The notes beneath the pieces are model-generated. The model did not search any database and was not told the origin of the DNA. It was given only the letters and a program-made list of their open reading frames with translations. From Enterococcus montenegrensis (GTDB lineage Bacteria > Bacillota > Bacilli > Lactobacillales > Enterococcaceae), in contig NZ_CP120467.1 in the NCBI RefSeq assembly GCF_029983095.1, positions 1,658,501 to 1,722,500 of the forward strand: a stretch of 64,000 nucleotides of DNA, read 5' to 3'. A program made the translations under genes and the position numbers. Positions 56,829 to 64,000 of the stretch are shown piece by piece. Positions within the stretch are counted from its first letter, which is position 1; the number at the start of each line of letters is the position of its first letter.

Positions 56829-57893
56829 TTATTTTAAAAAATGGAAATAGCGCGCTAAAATTTCTAATGGGTGCCGCACTGCCCACGTGACAGAATGTCC
56901 GCTAAATGACACCAAAGATAAAAACATAAGCAAAATAAAACTACTAATCAAAATCATTTTGGTTGGGATAGTCATCCGATCTCCTAAAGGAATTCTTTTC
57001 AGATTTTTTTCCAACTGATTTTTATCTAGATGCTGCTTGTTCAATTCTGTATCTTTTGGTAGCAATTTATTTAACTTTTCAAGACTAAAGCTTTTTTGAT
57101 CTTCTTTACATTTATCTTGATAACTTTTTTGATCTTCTTTCGGTTGTTTCTTAAACCAATCAATAAATGCTTGGTATTCTTTCATGACTTTTTCAGTAGT
57201 ATCAAACATTCTTAAAGTTCCATAATGCATCCAAATTGTCTTATCACAAAGTTTTTCCACTTGAGAAAGTGAGTGACTAACAAAGAAGATAGTCTTCCCT
57301 TGTTCTTTAAATTCCATAATTTTATCGACACATTTTTGATAAAAAGTTTCATCCCCCACGGATAGAGCCTCATCAATAATAAGAATATCAGGATCATTAT
57401 GAACGGCAATTGCAAAACCTAACCGGGATTTCATCCCGCTAGAATAACTTTTTACCGGTTGATTTACAAAATCACCTAAGTCGGCAAAAGTAACAATTTT
57501 CTCCATCTTTGCATCGATTTCTTTATTAGTCATTCCGGTCATTAATGCTTTTAATCGAATATTTTCAATACCAGTTAATTGTGGCTTTAAACCGGCACCA
57601 ATAGCTATAATAGAAGTATCACCATTTACCTCCATCGTGCCTGATGTTGGTGGAATAATTCCACTAATGATATTGGATAAAGTTGACTTACCTGAACCAT
57701 TTATCCCGATTATCCCTACTGATTCGCCGGCTTTCACTTCAAAACTGACGCCTTTTAGTGCCCAAAAGCGTGGGACATTTCGGTGATAAAATTTGAACAA
57801 CGCTTTTACTTTATCGGATTTCTTTTTGTACAAATCGTACTCTTTGGTGACAAGAGTGCTTCTTACTTTAATATTATTTTCCAAAATCTTCAT
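56829..57893 (-). CDS. teichoic acid/polysaccharide ABC exporter ATPase (TagH/Wzt type)
   Basis: 354 residues: nucleotide-binding domain with Walker [10 protein letters not shown] (63-71), signature [13 protein letters not shown] and Walker [14 protein letters not shown], then a Lys/Gln-rich linker (~245-300) and a C-terminal membrane helix (~312-330), the layout of TagH. No carbohydrate-binding Wzt domain is seen. Partner of the downstream TagG-like permease. Confidence 0.9.
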   Translation of the reverse strand: MKILENNIKVRSTLVTKEYDLYKKKSDKVKALFKFYHRNVPRFWALKGVSFEVKAGESVGIIGINGSGKSTLSNIISGIIPPTSGTMEVNGDTSIIAIGAGLKPQLTGIENIRLKALMTGMTNKEIDAKMEKIVTFADLGDFVNQPVKSYSSGMKSRLGFAIAVHNDPDILIIDEALSVGDETFYQKCVDKIMEFKEQGKTIFFVSHSLSQVEKLCDKTIWMHYGTLRMFDTTEKVMKEYQAFIDWFKKQPKEDQKSYQDKCKEDQKSFSLEKLNKLLPKDTELNKQHLDKNQLEKNLKRIPLGDRMTIPTKMILISSFILLMFLSLVSFSGHSVTWAVRHPLEILARYFHFLK

Positions 57894-57987
57894 CCTTTAC
57901 CAGATATTGACTTGAAATAGTTCACGCTACATCATACCATATTTTAGTTGTTGGGCAAAACTGCCTCTAATAAAATAGAACAAAAAT

Positions 57988-58019
57988 ATGAAAAAGTCGA
58001 GAAAAATCTCGACTTTTTT
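57988..58019 (-). terminator. terminator of tagD
   Basis: AAAAAGTCGAGA and TCTCGACTTTTT, 5-base loop, immediately after the tagD stop. Confidence 0.9.
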
Positions 58020-58021
58020 GT

Positions 58022-58420
58022 TTATTTTAGTTTTAAATCATTTTTTATCTGTGTCGTAGAAACTTCTGGCGTACGTGGTAAGTAAATAACTTCTGCATCT
58101 GTTTCTTCTTGTAGAAAATCAAATTTACCAGCCCAATCGTCTCCCATAACAAATTTATCAATGTGATACAATTTGATATCACTTGATTTTTGATTCCAAC
58201 CTTCTTCTGGGATAACCAAGTCCACATAACGAATTGCTTCTAGTAATTGTTTGCGTTTTTCATAACTGAAATAACATTTTTTTTGCTTTTCATCCCAGTT
58301 AAATTCGTCTGTTGACAAAGCAACTACTAAATAGTCCCCTTGCTCTTTCGCACGGCGCAATAAATTAATATGCCCATAATGTAATAAGTCAAAAGTTCCA
58401 TAAGTAATAACACGTTTCAT
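58022..58420 (-). CDS. tagD: glycerol-3-phosphate cytidylyltransferase TagD
   Basis: Makes CDP-glycerol, the precursor of glycerol teichoic acid. 132 residues, family length. Nucleotidyltransferase motifs: HYGH (H14, H17) and RTPEVSTTQI near the C-terminus. ATG 58420 is chosen (GAGGGAAAGAC upstream); a longer frame from 58483 has no ribosome-binding site. Monocistronic with its own terminator. Confidence 0.93.
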   Translation of the reverse strand: MKRVITYGTFDLLHYGHINLLRRAKEQGDYLVVALSTDEFNWDEKQKKCYFSYEKRKQLLEAIRYVDLVIPEEGWNQKSSDIKLYHIDKFVMGDDWAGKFDFLQEETDAEVIYLPRTPEVSTTQIKNDLKLK

Positions 58421-58485
58421 GTCTTTCCCTCGTTTCTTTTTCTTATAACGAAGATAGCAAAAAAGCTTTAAAAAGGCAACCAAAT

Positions 58486-58513
58486 AAAAAACCGGATCAA
58501 AATCCGGTTAAAA
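58486..58513 (-). terminator. terminator of cspA
   Basis: ACCGGAT and ATCCGGT pair over a 4-base loop, followed by TTTTTTA on the minus strand. Confidence 0.88.
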
Positions 58514-58519
58514 ACTAAA

Positions 58520-58720
58520 TTATAATTTAGTTACTTCCGCAGCTTGTGGGCCACGAGCGCCTTCAACGATGGTAAATTCAACATCTTGGCCTTCTTCTAA
58601 TGCTTTAAAGCCATCCCCTTGAATTGCTGAAAAGTGTACGAATACATCATCGCCACCTTCAGTTGTAATAAAGCCAAACCCTTTTTCGTTGTTAAACCAT
58701 TTCACTTTTCCTTGTTCCAT
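58520..58720 (-). CDS. cspA: cold-shock protein (CspA family)
   Basis: 66-residue single-strand RNA/DNA chaperone with RNP1 (KGFGFI) and RNP2 (VFVHFS). Start ATG 58720 (MEQGKVKWF), GGAGG 11 bases upstream. A strong promoter and a 5' leader with the ACGGA/TCCGT hairpin (58750-58763) precede it. Confidence 0.97.
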   Translation of the reverse strand: MEQGKVKWFNNEKGFGFITTEGGDDVFVHFSAIQGDGFKALEEGQDVEFTIVEGARGPQAAEVTKL

Positions 58721-58769
58721 GTTTCGTGTAGCCTCCAAAAATTATAATTAACGGATATTCCGTCACTTA

Positions 58770-58798
58770 ATTATAACGAAATTTGAAAGCGGTAGCAA
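58770..58798 (-). promoter_or_regulatory. promoter of cspA
   Basis: -35 TTGCTA (58793-58798) and -10 TATAAT (58770-58775) with a 17-bp spacer on the minus strand; leader of about 45 nt. Confidence 0.75.
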
Positions 58799-58809
58799 AC
58801 TTTATTTTA

Positions 58810-58837
58810 TTGTAAATGTTAGATAAATTGATATAAT
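58810..58837 (+). promoter_or_regulatory. promoter of the XcbB/CpsF-like gene
   Basis: -35 TTGTAA (58810-58815) and -10 TATAAT (58832-58837) with a 16-bp spacer, back to back with the cspA promoter. Confidence 0.65.
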
Positions 58838-58860
58838 TAATAAAAAAAGGAGATGACTTT

Positions 58861-59820
58861 GTGGAAAATATTAATCTTTCCTATGAAACATATTCATATG
58901 GTGATACTGATATTGATTTTACTATTGATAAAATTATCATTCGAATGCCTAATGACAAAAATATTATCCAGTTTTCAAGAATCGACTCATCTGCCCACGC
59001 ATTTTATCGCAAATTGATGGAAAATGACTACATGTTCTATTATTATGCAAATAAACAATCATTCTTTATAAAACGAAAGCTTATTCAAACTATCTGGAAA
59101 CGGACCGATTTGATAAAATACGGAGAGTTATTTTATACAATTCAGAAAGTACCTGACAACAAAGTTAATACTTTGGCACCATTACACTTATTAGTAATGT
59201 TTTCATCTATGCCAGACGGAAATAATTATATGTCTCCTAACATAGCCAATAGATGCTTCACACAAAACTATCCGTCCATTCAAAAGCATATCATAAAAAA
59301 CACTCTTATTATGCGAATTATGGATGTGAATATGAATACCGGTAGTATGTATCTTAACACACCAAATTATCCAGAATTTGAAGAAGATGTACAAGGGGCA
59401 ATTAATTTTATAATGGGACAATATGAAATTGACAAAAAGAATGTAGTTTTTTACGGAGGCTCTAAAGGTGGTACTGGTGCAACCTATCATAGCTTTTTAG
59501 GTAACTATAAAGCGTGCATTGTAGATCCGATTATTACATTGGAAGAACATAATAATAAAAATGATTTAATGTACTTAAAAGATGTGCGGCCTTTATCGAT
59601 AGAAAAGGATATTAACACTTTAAATATCAACCAAGAGCCAAAATATATCATAGGTTCGGCCCAAGTTCCCTTTACATTTAAACAATTTCAAAGTTTTAAA
59701 AAAGATCGTATCACAATACTGGACATTAGAGACAACCATATACACACTCATCCTGATATTTCAGCAAACTCAACAGTTGAACAGATTTATTATATTAACA
59801 AGCTTTTTATGGAAGAATAG
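58861..59820 (+). CDS. XcbB/CpsF-like capsule-type protein with a hydrolase fold
   Basis: 319 residues, no signal or membrane helix. The centre shows a nucleophile elbow, YGGSKGGTGA (S201), and the C-terminus has a His-rich segment DNHIHTHPD (~293-301), which suggests an alpha/beta-hydrolase fold with a Ser-His pair. The pattern resembles XcbB/CpsF-type capsular polysaccharide proteins and is also seen in Asp2 of accessory Sec systems. No capsule polymerase or accessory Sec gene is near, only teichoic acid genes. Start GTG 58861, AGGAG nine bases upstream. Single gene on the plus strand in a minus-strand region. Confidence 0.65.
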   Translation: MENINLSYETYSYGDTDIDFTIDKIIIRMPNDKNIIQFSRIDSSAHAFYRKLMENDYMFYYYANKQSFFIKRKLIQTIWKRTDLIKYGELFYTIQKVPDNKVNTLAPLHLLVMFSSMPDGNNYMSPNIANRCFTQNYPSIQKHIIKNTLIMRIMDVNMNTGSMYLNTPNYPEFEEDVQGAINFIMGQYEIDKKNVVFYGGSKGGTGATYHSFLGNYKACIVDPIITLEEHNNKNDLMYLKDVRPLSIEKDINTLNINQEPKYIIGSAQVPFTFKQFQSFKKDRITILDIRDNHIHTHPDISANSTVEQIYYINKLFMEE

Positions 59821-60028
59821 TATTTACTTTCTAAGCTTTGATTATTAGAGAATAAATACATTTTTCAGTACCTATACAACACAATTATTTTTATACCAGG
59901 AGATGTTGTTAAGTTCTTTCAACATTTTTTATATAAAAATAATTTGGGAATTAACTTAACAAATTAGGAAAAAATGTTTTAGCCTATAAAATGGAAAATA
60001 TCCACAAAACAAATTAAATATAAAAAGA

Positions 60029-60070
60029 ACCCCTTTGAATTCTGTAAAATGAAATCAAAGGAGTTTTTCT
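60029..60070 (+). terminator. terminator downstream of the XcbB/CpsF-like gene
   Basis: CCTTTGA and TCAAAGG (60032-60062) with an A/T-rich loop, then GAGTTTTTCTTTT. Confidence 0.65.
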
Positions 60071-60289
60071 TTTGTGTCCTATTAGTATTGTAGAAAATCA
60101 AAACTGATAAATATGATTGAAAGTCTATTCAAACAATATACTTGAATATTTTTTATGTGCAACTAAACAAGTCAGTCTAATATTTTAAAAATAATCTCTA
60201 CAAAATACAATGCTTTCAAAAAAATATTAGTAAATAACTGTTTATTACACAATAATCAAATTTTTATACTGATTCTTGATAAGAAAAAA

Positions 60290-60315
60290 TCTCAGTTTAA
60301 TAACTGATATAGCTG
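60290..60315 (-). terminator. possible terminator of the glycosyltransferase gene
   Basis: On the minus strand TCAGTTATTAAACTGA followed by GATTTTTTC; about 130 bases after the stop codon. Confidence 0.4.
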
Positions 60316-60444
60316 ATTTTTTTCAAAAAAATGACAATTTTTTTATTTTCACTTATGTTATACTTGTAACACTTTATTATTCAGATAAATAACTATCATA
60401 GTAATTAAATATAGTAAAAAATTTTCATTATTAAACTCTATATA

Positions 60445-61386
60445 CTATATAGTTTCTTCTATAATGAATCTTGGACGCCGTTTCACTTCAAAATATATTT
60501 TGCCAATATACTCTCCCACAATTGACATACCAATTAACTGTAATCCACCCAATAGCCAAATACTAATAATAATCGATGACCACCCAGAGACAACATCTCC
60601 AATAAGATGTTGTATGAAAATATACAACATATAAATAATTCCTACAAAGAAAACTCCAATCCCCAAATTACGTAAAAACCGTATAGGAACAATTGAAAAT
60701 GACGTAATTCCTTCTAAAGCAAAGTTAACCATTTTTTTCAGTGGATACTTAGATTCTCCTGCAGCTCGCTCTTTACGAGAATAATATACTTTTGTACTGC
60801 TAAACCCAACAAGAGGTACCATTCCTCTCAAAAATAGATTTTCTTCTTTAAATTCTAGTAAGACCTTTGTAGCACGTTTACTCATTAATCTGAAATCAGC
60901 ATGGTTTGGTATCGTATTTACACCTAACTTATTCATTAAAGAATAGAATAAGTTTGCTGTCTTTCTTTTAAAAGGAGTATCGCTATCTCTATTATTACGA
61001 ACACCATAAACAACATCGTATCCAGATAAAAAAGCTGATACCATTTCTCGAATTGCATTAACATCATCTTGTAAATCAGCATCAATCGTTACAATTGCAT
61101 CAGATTTCTCATTCATAACCGTCATTCCAGCTAAAAGTGCATTTTGATGACCAAAATTACGGCTAAATTTGATTCCTTTAAAATGTGGATTACTTTCTGA
61201 TAATTTATTGATAATAGCCCATGTTTTATCTTTGCTTCCATCATCTACGAAAGTAATATTACTTTCATCACTAATTAACCCTTCCTCAACCATATCTTCT
61301 AGTAAGGTCAACAATGCTTTACTAGAAATAGGTAGAACTTCTTCTTCGTTATAACAAGGTACAACAATTGAAATTTTCTGCTTCAT
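60445..61386 (-). CDS. GT2 glycosyltransferase (polyprenyl-phosphate type, GtrB/DPM1-like)
   Basis: 313 residues. The GT-A domain (~1-225) begins KISIVVPCYNEEEVLP and has the DxD motif at D102/D104 (TIDADLQDD); two membrane helices follow (~232-255, ~265-292). This build moves a sugar, usually glucose, from a nucleotide sugar to undecaprenyl phosphate, for later transfer to a surface polymer. A GtrA flippase or polymer-modifying enzyme is not visible here. GAGGG precedes the ATG. Confidence 0.88.
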   Translation of the reverse strand: MKQKISIVVPCYNEEEVLPISSKALLTLLEDMVEEGLISDESNITFVDDGSKDKTWAIINKLSESNPHFKGIKFSRNFGHQNALLAGMTVMNEKSDAIVTIDADLQDDVNAIREMVSAFLSGYDVVYGVRNNRDSDTPFKRKTANLFYSLMNKLGVNTIPNHADFRLMSKRATKVLLEFKEENLFLRGMVPLVGFSSTKVYYSRKERAAGESKYPLKKMVNFALEGITSFSIVPIRFLRNLGIGVFFVGIIYMLYIFIQHLIGDVVSGWSSIIISIWLLGGLQLIGMSIVGEYIGKIYFEVKRRPRFIIEETI

Positions 61387-61619
61387 TAATAATTTCCCTC
61401 TTTTTTATCAGTATCTATTCTAAGATATACCGAGAATGGAAGATACACAAGTTTTTTTCGATTTTTGAAACTTTACTAGCCAGTATTTTTTATCATAATA
61501 CATAATTATACTAAAAAATAGAAAGATCATAAAGAAAATATCTATCAATAAAATAGAAAAGATACTGACAGATATTTCCCAAATGTATAAAAATATCTAG
61601 GTTAGAGTGATCTCATTTA

Positions 61620-64000
61620 TTAATCAATAATATTAGACTCCATACTATCAGGAGTAGTTTTTGTAGAATTTGGTATTTCTTCATTTTTTTTGCTCACTAT
61701 ATCTACAAAAGCATTTTCGTCCATCCAGTAGTTGTTTTCTCCATATTTAAATTGTAGATAGACAGCTTTTGTTGTTATCACTTTTTTTAGCACAAGAACT
61801 TCTTGATTAACAAACTGTTCTCCAGTACCAATTTTTCTTATCCCAGAATGAATATTATAAGGTGCTGACCACACATCTGTTTTTATTGCAGTACTATTAA
61901 TTACAAACTTTTTCTGATAATTTTCCTCTTTTAAGACCAATTCATAAAATGCTTTCGAATCTAACCAACCAATATTTTTACCAGCCTGACTAAATTGATA
62001 ATAAACTGTTCCCGTTGATAACTTTACTCGCTTTGTTATCTGAACTGTTTTACCTGCGTACCCACTTGCATTTCCATAATATTGATTTGTTATTTGTGTA
62101 TTCCACGGTGCCTGCCATATTCCTTGAGATTTCGCTACAGTATCTGTTTTTATCGTCCCAGTTACTTGCATATTCTCATTTTCGATAATTGGATACAATT
62201 GCTCGTTAAATCCAGCTTTATCCATCCACATTGTCTTACCATTTAAAGTAAATTGTAAATAAGTTGAGCGTGGGGTTTTCGCTACTTTTGTAATACTTAC
62301 TGTTTGCCCAACGTATTGTCCGCCATTACCATAGTACTTAATATTATTTTCAGTATTATATGGTGCACCCCAAACCCCTTGTTTGTTTGCATCATTTCGA
62401 ATCTCAGCCCGATAGCTTGTACTATCATTCGCTATAATTGGCTCATAGAATGCTTTCGAATCTAACCAACCAATATTTTTACCAGCCTGACTAAATTGAT
62501 AATAAACTGTTCCCGTTGATAACTTTACTCGCTTTGTTATCTGAACTGTTTTACCTGCGTACCCACTTGCATTTCCATAATATTGATTTGTTATTTGTGT
62601 ATTCCACGGTGCCTGCCATATTCCTTGAGATTTCGCTACAGTATCTATTTTTATCGTCCCAGTTACTTGCATATTCTCATTTTCGATAATTGGATACAAT
62701 TGCTCGTTAAATCCAGCTTTATCCATCCACATTGTCTTACCATTTAAAGTAAATTGTAAATAAGTTGAGCGTGGGGTTTTCGCTACTTTTGTAATACTTA
62801 CTGTTTGCCCAACGTATTGTCCGCCATTACCATAGTACTTAATATTATTTTCAGTATTATATGGTGCACTCCAAACCCCTTGTTTGTTTGCATCATTTCG
62901 AATCTCAGCCCGATAGCTTGTACTATCATTCGCTATAATTGGCTCATAGAATGCTTTCGAATCTAACCAACCAATATTTTTACCAGCCTGACTAAATTGA
63001 TAATAAACTGTTCCCGTTGATAACTTTACTCGCTTTGTTATCTGAACTGTTTTACCTGCGTACCCACTTGCATTTCCATAATATTGATTTGTTATTTGTG
63101 TATTCCACGGTGCCTGCCATATTCCTTGAGATTTCGCTACAGTATCTGTTTTTATCGTCCCAGTTACTTGCATATTCTCATTTTCGATAATTGGATACAA
63201 TTGCTCGTTAAATCCAGCTTTATCCATCCACATTGTCTTACCATTTAAAGTAAATTGTAAATAAGTTGAGCGTGGGGTTTTCGCTACTTTTGTAATACTT
63301 ACTGTTTGCCCAACGTATTGTCCGCCATTACCATAGTACTTAATATTATTTTCAGTATTATATGGTGCACTCCAAACCCCTTGTTTGTTTGCATCATTTC
63401 GAATCTCAGCCCGATAGCTTGTACTATCATTCGCTATAATTGGCTCATAGAATGCTTTCGAATCTAACCAGGCAACCTTATTACCATTTAAATGAATTTT
63501 ATAAAAAGTTCCGCCACTATTAGTTTTAACCACATTGGTAGATCTAAATTTTATATTTTCGTAATTTCCAGCCTCACCCAAGTATTCACTCGAAGAAGAA
63601 GTTCGATATGGTTCAGACCAAAGAGTAAACTGATTCGATATAGACTTATCTTTAATACATAAGTGATAATCAATCTGGCTATTACTGACTACTCTATCAA
63701 GATTCAAAATAAATGCCTCTTTATCAATCCATACATCTTTCTGATTAAAATTTATTTTCCAGTATGTTGAACGATTGGTACTTGCTACTTCAGTTACAAA
63801 CCCTATTTTGTCCGCATATTGTCCAGCATTGCCATAATTTATTATTCCTTCTCTGGTATTATAAACATCCGACCATACACCATGCTTGGAAGATAAATTT
63901 TTTCCCTTAACCTGAACAGGAAAATCAGTTGTATATGATTTATTAATAGAATCATATATTTTTCCAGTAAAGCGCCCTCTATAGTCAATATTTATATCAA
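61620..64000 (-). CDS. surface protein with repeated GW-type modules (N-terminus off the right edge)
   Basis: At least 792 residues; the frame is open through base 64000, so the start and any signal or enzyme domain lie beyond the window. TTG 63707 is inside the reading frame, as the preceding 97 codons continue the same module pattern (VWIDKEAFI). I count nine modules of about 80 residues with the pattern VWSAPYNT, GNGGQY, TYLQFTLNG, MWMDKAGF. Six of them form three copies of a two-module unit. GW modules bind lipoteichoic or wall teichoic acid in Listeria Ami/InlB and related amidases. No LPXTG sorting signal; the end is a Thr/Asn/Ser-rich tail. An autolysin or adhesin is likely; which is unknown. 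Confidence 0.85.
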   Translation of the reverse strand, partial: DINIDYRGRFTGKIYDSINKSYTTDFPVQVKGKNLSSKHGVWSDVYNTREGIINYGNAGQYADKIGFVTEVASTNRSTYWKINFNQKDVWIDKEAFILNLDRVVSNSQIDYHLCIKDKSISNQFTLWSEPYRTSSSSEYLGEAGNYENIKFRSTNVVKTNSGGTFYKIHLNGNKVAWLDSKAFYEPIIANDSTSYRAEIRNDANKQGVWSAPYNTENNIKYYGNGGQYVGQTVSITKVAKTPRSTYLQFTLNGKTMWMDKAGFNEQLYPIIENENMQVTGTIKTDTVAKSQGIWQAPWNTQITNQYYGNASGYAGKTVQITKRVKLSTGTVYYQFSQAGKNIGWLDSKAFYEPIIANDSTSYRAEIRNDANKQGVWSAPYNTENNIKYYGNGGQYVGQTVSITKVAKTPRSTYLQFTLNGKTMWMDKAGFNEQLYPIIENENMQVTGTIKIDTVAKSQGIWQAPWNTQITNQYYGNASGYAGKTVQITKRVKLSTGTVYYQFSQAGKNIGWLDSKAFYEPIIANDSTSYRAEIRNDANKQGVWGAPYNTENNIKYYGNGGQYVGQTVSITKVAKTPRSTYLQFTLNGKTMWMDKAGFNEQLYPIIENENMQVTGTIKTDTVAKSQGIWQAPWNTQITNQYYGNASGYAGKTVQITKRVKLSTGTVYYQFSQAGKNIGWLDSKAFYELVLKEENYQKKFVINSTAIKTDVWSAPYNIHSGIRKIGTGEQFVNQEVLVLKKVITTKAVYLQFKYGENNYWMDENAFVDIVSKKNEEIPNSTKTTPDSMESNIID
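61951..63453. repeat. three tandem 501-bp repeats in the GW protein gene
   Basis: Units at 61951-62451, 62452-62952 and 62953-63453, each 167 codons. By eye they differ at only two bases: near 62375 (Gly for Ser) and near 62647 (Ile for Thr). Confidence 0.9.

Larger units (their letters stand above)
59821..60444. other. intergenic region, 624 bp, very AT-rich
   Basis: Between two convergent genes; stops in all frames, no gene seen. It holds one plausible terminator for each strand (60029-60070 and 60290-60315). Its low GC fits foreign or degenerate DNA. Confidence 0.5.

Noticed and set aside
59821-60444. Insertion-sequence remnant in the AT-rich gap
   Set aside because: No transposase fragment, terminal inverted repeats or target duplication found by eye; only terminator-like hairpins.
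63600-63707. TTG at 63707 as the start of the GW protein
   Set aside because: The frame continues in the same module pattern up to base 64000, and no ribosome-binding site precedes the TTG; the true start is off the window.

Overview
The window is chromosomal DNA of a low-GC Gram-positive coccus, most likely of the Enterococcaceae (Enterococcus, Tetragenococcus, Vagococcus and relatives). The evidence is the gene order hup-der-rpsA-cmk, the rluB-scpB-scpA-xerD and dnaG-rpoD blocks, the AhyD-type hydrolase/MprF pair, a MapZ-like division protein and the AGGAGG ribosome-binding sites. I cannot name the species. Nearly all genes lie on the minus strand. I saw no tRNA, rRNA or CRISPR array.

Layout. 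(1) 1-6300: ilvD-ilvB-ilvN-ilvC-ilvA operon (ilvA cut by the left edge). A good promoter lies behind two CodY-like boxes. A 19-residue leader peptide rich in Ile/Val/Leu codons precedes a terminator, which together look like a ribosome-mediated attenuator. (2) 6380-8460: trpBA and only the last ~30 codons of trpF. (3) 8460-11030: relic of a prophage lysogeny module (repressor fragment, lipoprotein, tyrosine integrase). Its truncated repressor is fused to the truncated trpF, so one deletion seems to have removed the rest of the phage and the upstream trp genes. (4) 11040-20510: hup, der, rpsA, cmk, a LysM protein, recQ/ypbB, fer, pepV. (5) 20580-28100: a YfcC-family carrier, FMN-riboswitch-controlled ribU, rluB-scpB-scpA, xerD, fur (two PerR-like boxes) and cvfB. 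(6) 28120-36210: azlCD (a CodY-like box upstream), a MapZ-like protein, rpoD, dnaG, a DUF368 protein and a lysozyme-like protein. (7) 36350-46190: ahyD-mprF, lepB, an S41 protease, yozE-msrA-ypmS-SGNH hydrolase, degV, hemolysin III. (8) 46260-54360: folA, thyA, an ABC-F protein, a Na+/H+ antiporter, a small coiled-coil protein and a class B PBP. (9) 54700-64000: envelope polymer region with an LCP ligase, a TagGH-type exporter, tagD, cspA, an XcbB/CpsF-like protein, a GT2 glycosyltransferase and a GW-module surface protein with three nearly identical 501-bp repeats (5' end beyond the right edge).

How it fits together. BCAA synthesis (ilv) and BCAA transport (azlCD) both carry CodY-like sites, and ilv adds an attenuator that senses charged tRNA. 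Envelope functions dominate the right half: lipid II synthesis/translocation and crosslinking, teichoic acid precursor and export, aminoacylation of phosphatidylglycerol with its hydrolase, and a surface protein of a type that binds teichoic acids. The most unusual points are the ilv attenuator, the trpF-prophage fusion with a candidate superinfection-exclusion lipoprotein, the paired PerR boxes at fur, and the freshly amplified GW repeats.
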